A DNA stretch of 36,411 nt, from NCBI GenBank assembly GCA_030278895.1, contig JARXKK010000002.1, positions 1 through 36,411 on the forward strand, given 5' to 3'. This DNA is from Acidobacteriota bacterium. GTDB lineage: Bacteria > Acidobacteriota > Thermoanaerobaculia > UBA5066. Below are positions 1 through 7,701 of the stretch, one piece after another (position 1 is the first letter of the stretch; each line of letters opens with the position of its first letter). The notes below the pieces were generated by a model. It was not told where the DNA came from. It made no database searches and saw only the letters and a list, made by a program, of their open reading frames with translations. The position numbers and the translations under genes are program-made.

Positions 1-166
1 TACACGCGTCGAGGTTGAGCGTCACCGGCACGAGACCCGTCAGGGGGTCGATCTCCGAGCCGGCCTCGATGCAGTGCTTCGTGCACGAGTCGATGCAGCG
101 CCCACAGCCCTTGCAATATTCGGGAAGAAGAAAGGGTTTGGGACGTTCCCTGAGAGCGGTTGGCAT
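1..166 (-). CDS. 4Fe-4S dicluster ferredoxin-like subunit, partial (C-terminus beyond window)
   Basis: The first 55 codons are visible; the gene runs off the left edge. The start is the ATG at 166, with GGAGG about 8 bases upstream. The protein has C18-x2-C21-x2-C24-x3-C28 followed by C32, a bacterial 4Fe-4S signature, then a spacer ending DAC at the edge, where the second cluster motif would begin. The spacing and the short basic, proline-containing N-terminus resemble the delta (ferredoxin) subunit of 2-oxoacid:ferredoxin oxidoreductases (VorD/KorD type), which pass electrons from the oxidoreductase to a carrier in the cytoplasm. It lies downstream of the helicase gene on the same strand after an 80-base gap, so it may start a separate unit with the alpha and beta subunits off-window. 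The ferredoxin assignment is firm; the partner enzyme is inference. Confidence 0.75.
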   Translation of the reverse strand, partial: MPTALRERPKPFLLPEYCKGCGRCIDSCTKHCIEAGSEIDPLTGLVPVTLNLDAC

Positions 167-246
167 GCGGGAGCCTCCATGGTCAAGGTACCCCTGGCGG
201 GAGGTCCTTCGGTATGCCGCAAATGAATCAGACTCGCCCTCGGGCC

Positions 247-1914
247 TCAGCTCCCGCCGACGCGGTCGCGCTTCACGACGACCTTCTGCCCGCGGATCAT
301 CGTGCCACGAAGCGCCTTCATGACCGGCTCGGCGAGGGCCTCGGAGATCTCCACGAGCGAAAAGCGATCGGCGATCTGGATCGAGCCGACGTCTTTCGGG
401 CTGACCTTGGCCTCGTTGCAGATCGCACCCACGAGGTCGCCGGGGCGGACGCCGGCAGCCCGCCCGGCGCCGATGAAGATCCGCGCCGTGTTGCCCGGCT
501 CGCGTCCGCCGGACTGGTACCTCGGACCGGCCTTCGCGCGCGCGGGCGGCGCCGCGGCGACCGCCGGAATCTCGTGCTCGTCTCCGACCGAGCCCGATCC
601 CGCCGCGGAGGGATCCGCGAGCTTCACGGCGGCGGCGGCCACGTCCATCGGATCGAACTCCTCGGCCAGCGACTCGACGACGACGCGATAGTCGTCGAGG
701 CCTCCCGCGAGAATCGACTCGCGGAGCGACGCCCGCGTCAGCTCGAGGCGTTTCGCGCGCAGGTCGGCCACGGTCGGGACGCTCGCGATGTCGATCTTCT
801 GCTTCGTCAGGCGCTCGATGTTCTTGAGCTGCCAGTGCTCGCGAGGCTCGGCAAGCGTGATGGCGACGCCCTCGCGCCCGGCGCGCCCGGTTCGCCCGAT
901 GCGGTGGACGTATACCTCCGGAGAGGAAGGCACGTCGTAGTTGACGACATGGGAGAGGTGCCCGATGTCGAGGCCCCGCGCGGCGACGTCGGTCGCGATG
1001 AGGAGCTCGAGCGTCCCGGCGCGGAACTTCTTCATGACGCGGTCGCGCTGCTCCTGCGACATTCCGCCGTGCATCGCTTCGACCCGCATTCCGCGCCCCT
1101 TGAGGCTCTCGGTCAGGTCGTCGACCTCGAGGCGCGTGCGGCAGAACACGAGGGCGCCGGCCGGGCTCTCGAGGTCGAGGATGCGGCCCAGCGCCGCGCG
1201 CTTGTGGCCGCGGGCGACCACGTAAGCCGTCTGCCGGACCTTCGGCATCTTTCCGGGAGCGGTTTTTTCCTTCTCGATCGCGATCCGGATCGGGTCGCGA
1301 AGGTGACGGGCCGCGAGCGTGGCGATTCGGGGCGGAAGCGTCGCCGAGAAGAGCGCCGTCTGGCGCGTCTTCGGGGTCGCCGCGAGGATCGCGTCGAGAT
1401 CTTCCGCGAAGCCCATGTCCAGCATCTCGTCCGCCTCGTCGAGGACGAGCGTGCGAAGGCTTCCGAGGGCGAGCGACTTCCGGTTCACGTGGTCGAGCGC
1501 GCGTCCCGGAGTCGCGACGACGACGTCGACGCCGCGCTTGAGCGCCCGGAGCTGCGTCTCCATCGAGGCGCCCCCGTAAACGGGAAGCACCCGCACGTTC
1601 ATCTCGCGGCCATACTTGTGCACGGCTTCCGCGAGCTGCATCGCGAGCTCGCGGGTCGGCACGAGGACGAGGGCCGAAGGGGCTACCCCTCTTTCGGAGA
1701 GTGCCGGCATGGCGTTGAGGATCGGAAGCGCGAACGCGGCGGTCTTCCCGGTTCCCGTAGCCGCCTGCCCGAAGACGTCGCGGCCTTCGATGAGCGGCGG
1801 GATCGCGGCGATCTGGATGGGCGTGGGCTCCTCGTAGCCGAGGGCCACGAGAGCGCTCACGAGCCTGGCGTCGAGGCCGAGGCTCGTGAAGGGAGATGTG
1901 ACGGGCTTGCTCAT
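247..1914 (-). CDS. DEAD-box ATP-dependent RNA helicase with C-terminal DbpA-type RNA-binding domain
   Basis: The 555-residue protein has the full helicase core: Q-motif region (PTPIQ near 30-34), Walker A AATGTGKT (51-58), PTREL (86-90), DEAD (159-162), SAT (190-192), and HRIGRTGR (337-344). After a low-complexity Ala/Pro linker (about 430-475), residues 476-550 match the DbpA/CsdA-type RNA-binding fold seen in DeaD and DbpA. Such enzymes unwind short RNA duplexes in ribosome assembly and mRNA turnover, often during cold adaptation. The reading frame stays open upstream into the asparaginase gene. The ATG at 1914 was chosen because it begins the usual family N-terminus and leaves a 17-base gap to the upstream asparaginase gene, suggesting co-transcription. 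The family is certain; DeaD versus DbpA is not resolved. Confidence 0.95.
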   Translation of the reverse strand: MSKPVTSPFTSLGLDARLVSALVALGYEEPTPIQIAAIPPLIEGRDVFGQAATGTGKTAAFALPILNAMPALSERGVAPSALVLVPTRELAMQLAEAVHKYGREMNVRVLPVYGGASMETQLRALKRGVDVVVATPGRALDHVNRKSLALGSLRTLVLDEADEMLDMGFAEDLDAILAATPKTRQTALFSATLPPRIATLAARHLRDPIRIAIEKEKTAPGKMPKVRQTAYVVARGHKRAALGRILDLESPAGALVFCRTRLEVDDLTESLKGRGMRVEAMHGGMSQEQRDRVMKKFRAGTLELLIATDVAARGLDIGHLSHVVNYDVPSSPEVYVHRIGRTGRAGREGVAITLAEPREHWQLKNIERLTKQKIDIASVPTVADLRAKRLELTRASLRESILAGGLDDYRVVVESLAEEFDPMDVAAAAVKLADPSAAGSGSVGDEHEIPAVAAAPPARAKAGPRYQSGGREPGNTARIFIGAGRAAGVRPGDLVGAICNEAKVSPKDVGSIQIADRFSLVEISEALAEPVMKALRGTMIRGQKVVVKRDRVGGS

Positions 1915-1931
1915 GGCTTCATTCTGCCCCT

Positions 1932-2420
1932 TCAGCGGACCTTCTCGAAGATCCCGTGCTCGCGGTCCTTCCGGACGTTGTCCCAGGAATAGCACCGGCC
2001 GTTCATGGCCACGAAGACTCCGGGCGGGAGCAGCTGCACGAACGACAACGCGCTCCCGAGGTTGAAGAGGCCGTCGGAGCTGCCGAACGCCCACGGCACC
2101 ATGGCGCCCGTGAGGACGACCGCCTTCCCCGTCGCCGCCGCGGCGAGGACCGCGGCCGTCTCCACCATCGTGTCGGTGCCGTGGGTGACGACGATCCAGT
2201 CTTCGGAGGCGTCCCGGCATCGATTCGCGATCAACTCGCGGTCCCTGAGCGTCATCTCGAGACTGTCGACCATCATCAGCGTCTCGACCGCCACCGGCAC
2301 CCGGCAGCGGCCGAGCCGCAGCATCTCCTGAATGTGCGTGTCCTTGAAGTAGAGGCGGCCGGTTCGCTCGTCGTATTCCTTGTCGAACGTCCCGCCGGTC
2401 ACGAGGATGCGGATCGCCAT
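1932..2420 (-). CDS. Short asparaginase-domain protein (N-terminal domain only)
   Basis: The 162-residue protein begins with the type I/II L-asparaginase motif TGGTFD (8-13) and has HGTDT (80-84) followed by ETAAVL, and TGAMVP (104-109). K141 sits where the catalytic lysine of asparaginases is expected. Full asparaginases have about 320-350 residues; the C-terminal domain is absent and the stop codon is intact, so this is a stable half-size form and not an edge truncation. Short asparaginase-domain proteins of this size exist in other bacteria, but their substrate is not established to my knowledge. The ATG at 2420 has a strong purine-rich ribosome site (GGGGAGG, 9 bases upstream). It is divergent from kdsA (43-base gap) and probably heads a unit with the helicase. 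Confidence 0.85.
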   Translation of the reverse strand: MAIRILVTGGTFDKEYDERTGRLYFKDTHIQEMLRLGRCRVPVAVETLMMVDSLEMTLRDRELIANRCRDASEDWIVVTHGTDTMVETAAVLAAAATGKAVVLTGAMVPWAFGSSDGLFNLGSALSFVQLLPPGVFVAMNGRCYSWDNVRKDREHGIFEKVR

Positions 2421-2450
2421 CGTTTCGGGCCTCCCCTTCTCCTCATTCTG

Positions 2451-2456
2451 TAACAT
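2451..2456 (+). promoter_or_regulatory. Candidate -10 element for a leaderless kdsA transcript
   Basis: TAACAT lies 7 bases before the GTG of kdsA. No Shine-Dalgarno sequence precedes that GTG and no good -35 is visible. The spacing would place transcription initiation at or next to the start codon. Confidence 0.4.
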
Positions 2457-2463
2457 CGGCCGC

Positions 2464-3303
2464 GTGAAGGTCTTCGCCTCGATCACGCCGCACCTTTCCG
2501 TCGGAGACCGCTGCCGACCGGTCTTTCTCGCGGGGCCCTGCGTCATCGAGTCGCGGGCGCATGCGCTGAAGATGGCGAAGGCGATCAAGAAGGCCTTCAC
2601 GGACGCCGGTGTCGCCGATCGCCTCGTCTACAAGTCCTCGTTCGACAAGGCGAACCGCAGCGCGGGGGCGAGCTTTCGGGGACCCGGCATCGAGAAGGGG
2701 CTCGCGATCCTCTCGGAAGTCAAGGAGAAGACCGATCTCCCGATCCTGACGGATGTGCACGATCCCGAGCACTGCGCCATGGTGGCCGAGGTGGCCGACG
2801 TCCTGCAGATCCCGGCTTTCCTCTGCCGGCAGACCGACCTCATCTTCGCCGCCGCGGCCACGAAGAAGGCCGTTAACGTGAAGAAGGGCCAGTTCCTCGC
2901 GCCCGACGACTGCAAGCAGATCGTGGACAAGTGCCACGCCGCCGGGAACTCGAACGTCATGCTGTGCGAGCGCGGAACCAGCTTCGGGTACCACAACCTC
3001 GTCGTGGACTTTCGTGGCCTCCCCATGATGCGGTCGCTCGGCGTGCCGGTCATCTACGACGCCACGCATTCCCTCCAGCTGCCCGGAGGCCTCGGCAAAG
3101 AGACGGGCGGTTCACGCGAGTACGCCCCCGCCCTCGCGCGGGCGGCCGCGTCGGTCGGCGTGGACGGTTATTTCTTCGAGGTCCACGACGACCCGGCGCA
3201 CGCAAAATCCGACAGGGCCACGCAGCTCCCGCTCGCGATGCTGCCGAAGTTTCTGGCGGATCTCCTGAAGTTCGACGCGCTCCGGCGCGAAACGAATCCC
3301 TGA
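2464..3303 (+). CDS. kdsA: 3-deoxy-D-manno-octulosonate 8-phosphate synthase (metal-dependent type)
   Basis: This enzyme condenses phosphoenolpyruvate with arabinose 5-phosphate to make Kdo 8-phosphate for the lipopolysaccharide inner core. The 279-residue protein shows AGPCVIES (23-30), KSSFDKANRS (57-66), FRGPG (71-75), QIPAFLCRQTDL (115-126), NVKKGQFLAP (138-147) and DATHSLQLPGG (199-209). C26, H202, E239 and D250 align with the four metal ligands of the Aquifex enzyme, so this is the metal-dependent class and not the E. coli class, which has Asn in place of the Cys. The frame is open further upstream, but the GTG at 2464 gives the family N-terminus; an upstream start would overlap the divergent asparaginase gene. 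It works with kdsD and kdsC later in the window. Confidence 0.96.
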   Translation: MKVFASITPHLSVGDRCRPVFLAGPCVIESRAHALKMAKAIKKAFTDAGVADRLVYKSSFDKANRSAGASFRGPGIEKGLAILSEVKEKTDLPILTDVHDPEHCAMVAEVADVLQIPAFLCRQTDLIFAAAATKKAVNVKKGQFLAPDDCKQIVDKCHAAGNSNVMLCERGTSFGYHNLVVDFRGLPMMRSLGVPVIYDATHSLQLPGGLGKETGGSREYAPALARAAASVGVDGYFFEVHDDPAHAKSDRATQLPLAMLPKFLADLLKFDALRRETNP

Positions 3304-3322
3304 GAGTTTTCTTCCCTGGCCC

Positions 3323-3352
3323 TTGACAGAACCCGTCCCGCGGCCGTACTGT
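3323..3352 (+). promoter_or_regulatory. Probable sigma-70-type promoter of the gntR-ABC unit
   Basis: A perfect TTGACA (3323-3328) is followed after 18 bases by TACTGT (3347-3352). It lies in the 81-base gap between kdsA and the regulator gene. It is the only clear -35/-10 pair found in the window. An inverted repeat starts 4 bases downstream. Confidence 0.6.
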
Positions 3353-3355
3353 ATT

Positions 3356-3371
3356 GGTGTAATGATACACC
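3356..3371 (+). promoter_or_regulatory. Inverted-repeat operator, probably bound by the adjacent YtrA-type regulator
   Basis: GGTGTA-ATGA-TACACC is a perfect 6-bp inverted repeat with a 4-base centre. It sits just after the -10 hexamer, covering the expected transcription start, which is the right place for repression. GntR-family dimers bind such palindromes, and GTGTA/TACAC half-sites resemble those reported for the YtrA subfamily. Autoregulation by the gene starting at 3385 is inferred. Confidence 0.6.
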
Positions 3372-3384
3372 GAGGCAGTAAGCC

Positions 3385-3792
3385 GTGAGCCGCGGCCTCT
3401 CCGTCGATCCCTCCGACGCCGTTCCCCTCTGGAAGCAGATCGAGGAGAACGTCCGGCGGCTCGTGGCCTCGGGGGCGCTGCGTCCGGGAGCGGCCGTCCC
3501 GTCGGTGCGGGACCTCGCCCGCGACCTCTCGATCAACCCCGCGACGGTCGCGAAGGGCTACCAGCGCCTCGTCGAGGCCGGAATCCTCGTCGTGAAGCGC
3601 GGCGAGGGGACGTTCGTCGCCGAGAAGCCGCCCGCCCCCGCCCGAGGCGAGCGCGAAAAGGAGCTCCAGAGCGGCGCGCTCAGCTACGCGTCGCTCGCCG
3701 TGACGCTCGGCGTCTCCAACGAGGATGCGGTGGAACGTGTGAGAGGCAGTTTGGGATTTCTTAGAAGGAAGAAGAAAGATGAAACTTCTTAG
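3385..3792 (+). CDS. GntR-family transcriptional regulator, YtrA subfamily
   Basis: The 135-residue protein has the short layout of YtrA-type regulators. It has an N-terminal winged helix (about 12-78; PLWKQIEENVRRLV, then PSVRDLARDLSINPATVAKGYQRLVEAG, then the wing GEGTFVAE) and a short helical dimerisation tail instead of a large effector domain. YtrA regulators normally repress an adjacent ABC exporter operon, and the next two genes are an ABC ATPase and permease. The start is GTG 3385, with GAGG 9 bases upstream. A promoter and a palindrome lie directly ahead. The stop codon falls inside the second copy of a TTCTTAGAAGGAA repeat, and the C-terminus is unusually lysine-rich (RRKKKDETS), encoded by locally AT-rich DNA. 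Confidence 0.9.
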   Translation: MSRGLSVDPSDAVPLWKQIEENVRRLVASGALRPGAAVPSVRDLARDLSINPATVAKGYQRLVEAGILVVKRGEGTFVAEKPPAPARGEREKELQSGALSYASLAVTLGVSNEDAVERVRGSLGFLRRKKKDETS

Positions 3793-3798
3793 AAGGAA
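3757..3798 (+). repeat. Two direct copies of an AT-rich TTCTTAGAAGGAA motif
   Basis: TTCTTAGAAGGAA occurs at 3758-3770 and again at 3786-3798, spanning the end of gntR and the leader of the ABC ATPase gene. The DNA is much richer in A+T than its surroundings. Related copies occur at 6327-6336 (TTCTTAGAAG) and, inverted, at 29831-29840. Confidence 0.6.
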
Positions 3799-3816
3799 AA
3801 AGGGCGGAGGAGCCGA

Positions 3817-4770
3817 ATGATTCGCTCGGATTCGCATTCGCAGGAATTCTCGCTGCCGGTCGTCGAAGTTCGTCGCTTGCTCGTGCGCTATGGCGGCAAC
3901 CCTTCTCCCACTCTCGAAGAAATCTCCCTCTCCGTCCCTCGTGGATCCGTCTACGCCCTCCTCGGCCGCAACGGCGCTGGGAAGTCCTCGCTCGTGCGTT
4001 GCCTCCTCGGCCAGCAGAAGCCGACGGCGGGAAGCTGCTTCCTGTTCGGCGAGGACGTCTGGAAGCATCGGGCGCGCCTCATGGCTCGCATTGGCGTTGT
4101 CCCCGAGGACCCGGATGCACCGCCCTCGATGACCGCACGCCAGCTCTCGGCGTTCTGCGCGCGGATTTATCCCGCTTGGGACGCGCCGTCGGTCGAGTCG
4201 TGCCTCGCGCGCTTCGAAGTACCCGCCGGGACTCCATACGGCAGCCTCTCGAAGGGGCAGCGTGCGCTCGTCGCCCTCGCACTCGCTCTGGCGTCCTCCC
4301 CGGAGCTCCTCGTCCTCGACGACCCGACTCTCGGCCTGGACGCCGTCGCGCGGCGCGCGTTCTTCGACGAGCTCGTCGGCGAGCTGGCGGACCGCGGGAC
4401 GACCGTGCTGCTCACGTCGCACGACCTCGCGGGCGTCGAAAGCATGGCGACTCGCGTCGGGTTCCTGAAGGGCGGCAGGCTCCTCCTCGACGAGGACCTC
4501 GAGACGCTCAAGGCGCGTTTCCGGCGCCTCAGGTACGCGAACGAGCAGACGGAAGACCGCGAGTATGGCCAGGAGCTCTCTGCCTTCGACGCCGTGAAGG
4601 TGAAGGTGCGGGGCTGGGGCGTCGAAGCGATCGTCTCGAACTACGGCGACGAGGCCTTCACGCGCTTCAGCGCACTCGAGGGCGTCGTGGACGCCGAGGC
4701 CTCGGCCCTCTCGCTCGAGGAAATCTTCATTGCGGTCGCGGGCGAGACCCCGGCCGGGAGGAACGCATGA
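3817..4770 (+). CDS. ABC transporter ATP-binding protein
   Basis: The 317-residue protein is a single nucleotide-binding domain with a C-terminal extension. Walker A is GRNGAGKSS (50-58), the signature is LSKGQ (144-148, a variant of LSGGQ), Walker B is LLVLDDP (164-170), followed by TLGLD and a switch TSHD near 196-199. The catalytic position after Walker B is Asp rather than the usual Glu, and the Q-loop position reads PEDPD. Both changes could slow hydrolysis; this is inference. A GGAGGAG ribosome site precedes ATG 3817. The gene ends in an ATGA overlap with the permease gene, so the two proteins are probably made together. With the YtrA-type regulator this looks like a regulated exporter or envelope-stress transporter; the substrate is unknown. 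Confidence 0.92.
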   Translation: MIRSDSHSQEFSLPVVEVRRLLVRYGGNPSPTLEEISLSVPRGSVYALLGRNGAGKSSLVRCLLGQQKPTAGSCFLFGEDVWKHRARLMARIGVVPEDPDAPPSMTARQLSAFCARIYPAWDAPSVESCLARFEVPAGTPYGSLSKGQRALVALALALASSPELLVLDDPTLGLDAVARRAFFDELVGELADRGTTVLLTSHDLAGVESMATRVGFLKGGRLLLDEDLETLKARFRRLRYANEQTEDREYGQELSAFDAVKVKVRGWGVEAIVSNYGDEAFTRFSALEGVVDAEASALSLEEIFIAVAGETPAGRNA

Positions 4771-6698
4771 GAGCCACGCTCGCCGTCGCGGCGCGGGAAA
4801 TCGCGGAGAGGAAGGTCCTCTTTCTCGGGGCCCTCGTCCTGGGGATCCTCCCGCTCTTTTTCCCGCTCATTCCCGGCCTGAGGGGAAACTCCCGTGACGC
4901 GCGCACGGTGGCCGTCCTCCTCGTGACCGCCGCGATCGCGGTGGGCTTCCCGCTCGCACTCGGAGCCACGATCCTCGTCAGCGACATCGCCCAGAAGCGC
5001 CTCGCCTTCTACTTTTCGCGGCCTCTGCCGTCGGGCTCGATCTGGGCTGGAAAGCTGCTCGGCGCGCTGCTGATTTCCGCAGGCTGCGCGCTGCTCACGA
5101 TGGCACCGGTGTTCCTGGTGGAAAGCGCGGGCGCCTTCTCGTCCGACGCGGGCGGCCTCAATTGGCGAGTCTTTCTCGCACTGGCCCTTCCCGGCGTCCT
5201 GGTGCTTTTTCTCGCCGCGCACGCGGCGGCTTCGATGGCACGACTGAGGTCGAGGTGGATTGTCATCGATTTCTTTCTCACTGTCTTCTTCGCAGTCCTC
5301 TTTTGGTTCCTGCTTCGAAGCCTTGTCGTCGCCGGCTTCTGGGACATCAGCGCGATGACGCACCCGCCTGACTGGGTCGCGTGGTGGTTGTTCCTTCCGC
5401 TCGCGGCCGTTCTTCTCGTCGCAAGCTACGTGCAGATTGCCAGCGGACGCACGGACGCGGCTCGATCCCATGGCGCTCTTTCAGCGACGCTCTGGGTGGT
5501 CTTGACGCTTCTCGCCCTGCCCCTCGGCGGCCTCGCGTGGTGGGTGAACGCCGTGACGCCCAAGGACCTCACCTCGATCGAAGAAATCCAGTTGGCTCCT
5601 CGCGGGTCCTGGGTGAGAGTCCGGGGGGGCCTCCGGCTGCGCGGATCGGCGAAAGCTTCTTTCTTCTACGACACGGAGACGGGCCGATCCATGAAGCGAC
5701 GGACACAGAAACTCGACACTTCGGCCGACGGGAAGCGCGCCGCATACACGGGAGTCTCTGAACGGAAGTGGACCATTCATGTCATGGCTCTCGACTCGAC
5801 CGAAGCCCCCGCGATCGATACGCATGTTGAAATGGGGCCCCTGGCGCAGCTCGCGCTCTCACCGTCGGGCCGGAGGCTCGCGACGGCGGACGGAGCAACG
5901 GTCGCGGCCTATGACGTGGCGGATTCGGTAAACCCGAAACACATCGCGCTGTTCAGACTCCCCGGGGACGTCGGCGGCATTGTCTTCGTCGACGAGGACA
6001 CAATCCGGTTGTTCCCGCGATTCGAGAACGGGCCCGGGCATGGGAAGAACGCCGAGCCGTCCCGAATCGCGAACCTATCTCTTTCCTCCAAGAAGCTCCT
6101 GATGACGGGCGCCCTCGACAGGTCGCTATTCTCGCTTGTGCGCTTGTCCGCGGACGGGCGATTCCTCGTCGCGAGTAGGGGAAAACGCCTCACGCTCCAC
6201 GACGGACGGACCGGCGTTCTCCTCGCGACGCTCTCCGAGGATCTCGAGTCGCCGAAGCTGAGATTTCTTTCGGGGGATCGCCTGGTGGTGGCTGGCGTTG
6301 CAAACGGTAAGGCGGTATTGAAGATTTTCTTAGAAGGTGAAATGACCGAGAGCGCCCCCCCGCGATTGGTGGACATGGGCCCCGCCACGAGCCTGATTCT
6401 CGGAGGCGAAGTCGCCGCCGGGCGCGTCGCCGTTGCTCTCAACCCCTTTCGAAGAAATGACGAACGTGCGCAGCGCGCGTGGAAGCTCGCATTCGTGGAC
6501 GTGGCGACGGGCGCGGTGTCTTCCGGTCCCGACGGCCTCGTCCCAGCCGACCAATTCTCGTGGTGGTTTTCGCCGACGCTGCCGCCCGCCGAATCCGGCT
6601 CCCCCGCTTCCGGGCTCTTCCTCGACGCCTCCTCGCGCCTCGTGCGCCTCGACCCCGCGACGGGCGCGCAAACGGTGCTTCTGGGCCGAAGCAAGTAA
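4767..6698 (+). CDS. ABC-2 type permease fused to a C-terminal beta-propeller-like domain
   Basis: The 643-residue protein has two parts. Residues 1-262 carry about seven hydrophobic segments (near 19-37, 46-70, 97-117, 135-155, 167-188, 204-222, 240-262) typical of ABC-2 permeases, with a conserved-looking cytoplasmic stretch (SDIAQKRLAFYFSRPLPSG, 72-90). Residues 265-643 are soluble, with repeated WD40/YncE-like blades: a DGKRAAYTG turn, LSPSGRRLATADGATVAAYDV, LSADGRFLVASRGKRLTLHDGRTG, and a final RLDPATGAQTVLL. An odd number of membrane spans would put the propeller outside the cytoplasmic membrane; this is a prediction. Start ATG 4767 overlaps the ATPase stop. ABC-2 permeases normally end at the last helix, so the fusion is unusual. 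Substrate unknown. Confidence 0.85.
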   Translation: MRATLAVAAREIAERKVLFLGALVLGILPLFFPLIPGLRGNSRDARTVAVLLVTAAIAVGFPLALGATILVSDIAQKRLAFYFSRPLPSGSIWAGKLLGALLISAGCALLTMAPVFLVESAGAFSSDAGGLNWRVFLALALPGVLVLFLAAHAAASMARLRSRWIVIDFFLTVFFAVLFWFLLRSLVVAGFWDISAMTHPPDWVAWWLFLPLAAVLLVASYVQIASGRTDAARSHGALSATLWVVLTLLALPLGGLAWWVNAVTPKDLTSIEEIQLAPRGSWVRVRGGLRLRGSAKASFFYDTETGRSMKRRTQKLDTSADGKRAAYTGVSERKWTIHVMALDSTEAPAIDTHVEMGPLAQLALSPSGRRLATADGATVAAYDVADSVNPKHIALFRLPGDVGGIVFVDEDTIRLFPRFENGPGHGKNAEPSRIANLSLSSKKLLMTGALDRSLFSLVRLSADGRFLVASRGKRLTLHDGRTGVLLATLSEDLESPKLRFLSGDRLVVAGVANGKAVLKIFLEGEMTESAPPRLVDMGPATSLILGGEVAAGRVAVALNPFRRNDERAQRAWKLAFVDVATGAVSSGPDGLVPADQFSWWFSPTLPPAESGSPASGLFLDASSRLVRLDPATGAQTVLLGRSK

Positions 6699-6701
6699 GA
6701 T
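6696..6701 (+). promoter_or_regulatory. Candidate -10 element before kdsD
   Basis: TAAGAT overlaps the end of the permease gene and is 9 bases before the GTG of kdsD. There is no Shine-Dalgarno sequence in between, and the same TAAGAT hexamer precedes lpxH. Confidence 0.35.
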
Positions 6702-6710
6702 CGTCCTCCC

Positions 6711-7688
6711 GTGACAACCTCCGCCCGGCGGGAAGCCCGCCGCGTGATCGAGACCGAGGCCGAGGCCGTGCGCGGCCTCGCCGACGGCCTCGACGAAGGC
6801 TTCGACCGCGCCGTCGAGGCGATGAAGGCGACGTCCGCGAGCTCGTGCCGCGTCGTCGTGACGGGCATCGGCAAGAGCGGGATCATCGGCCAGAAGATCG
6901 CCGCGACGCTCGCCTCGACCGGCACGGCCGCGTTCTTCCTCCACCCGTCCGAGGCGATCCACGGCGACCTCGGCATGATCCTGAAGGGCGACGTCGTCCT
7001 CGCGCTCTCACACTCGGGCGAGGCGGTGGAGGTCGTCGCGCTGATCCCCCACGTCAGGCGCCGCGGGGCGATGCTCGTCGCGATGACAGGCCGCAGGGAT
7101 TCGACGCTGGGCAAGGGCGCGGACATCGTCGTACCAGTCGTGATCCGCGAGGAGGCCTGCCCGCTCAACCTCGCGCCGACGGCTTCCACGACGGCCCAGC
7201 TCGTCATGGGCGACGCCCTCGCGATGGCGCTCTCGGTCGAGAAGGGCTTCAAGCCCGAAGACTTCGCGGCGCTGCACCCCGGCGGAAAGCTGGGCAAGCG
7301 TTTCCTGAAGGTGGCCGACCTCATGCACACCGGAGAGGCCATCCCCCTCGTGCCCGAGTCCGCCGCCATGAAGGACGTCGTCTACGAGATGTCGCGCAAG
7401 CGCCTCGGCATCACGGGCGTCACGAACGCGTCCGGACAGCTCGTGGGGGTCGTGTCGGACGGCGACATTCGCCGCCTCCTCGAGCGGGACGGGCCGAAAA
7501 TCATGAGCGACACGGCCGCCGACGCGATGGGCCGCAGCCCGAAGTCGATCGTCGCCGCCGCCTACGCGGCCGAGGCGCTTCGGCTCATGGAGGAGCGAAA
7601 GATCACGTCGCTGTTCGTGCTCGACGCCGACGGGAAGCCCTCCGGCATCCTGCACCTCCACGACCTCTGGGGCGTGGAGTCGATCTAG
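6711..7688 (+). CDS. kdsD: Arabinose 5-phosphate isomerase (SIS + two CBS domains)
   Basis: The enzyme converts ribulose 5-phosphate to arabinose 5-phosphate, the substrate of KdsA. The 325-residue protein matches the KdsD/KpsF family length (about 328). Its N-terminal SIS domain (about 40-180) has GIGKSG (52-57), HPSEAIHGDLG (78-88) and a SHSGE sugar-phosphate loop. It then has ALHPGGKLGKR, and two CBS domains (about 205-325; DLMHTGEAIPLV, LVGVVSDGDIRR, ITSLFVLDADGKPSGILHLHDL). Start GTG 6711 lies 12 bases after the permease stop. It is probably constitutive for lipopolysaccharide synthesis and leads the kdsD-TPR-PAP2-kdsC cluster. Confidence 0.95.
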   Translation: MTTSARREARRVIETEAEAVRGLADGLDEGFDRAVEAMKATSASSCRVVVTGIGKSGIIGQKIAATLASTGTAAFFLHPSEAIHGDLGMILKGDVVLALSHSGEAVEVVALIPHVRRRGAMLVAMTGRRDSTLGKGADIVVPVVIREEACPLNLAPTASTTAQLVMGDALAMALSVEKGFKPEDFAALHPGGKLGKRFLKVADLMHTGEAIPLVPESAAMKDVVYEMSRKRLGITGVTNASGQLVGVVSDGDIRRLLERDGPKIMSDTAADAMGRSPKSIVAAAYAAEALRLMEERKITSLFVLDADGKPSGILHLHDLWGVESI

Positions 7689-7701
7689 TCGAGGCCTCCG
7701 G

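Noticed and set aside
160-1992. 610-residue plus-strand open frame opposite the helicase
   Set aside because: It is Arg/Asp/Glu/Leu-rich without a fold or motif, and is the antisense shadow of a well-supported DEAD-box gene in high-GC DNA.
5909-7369. 486-residue minus-strand open frame across the permease and kdsD
   Set aside because: Ser/Arg/Thr-rich shadow without a ribosome site; both plus-strand genes are well supported.
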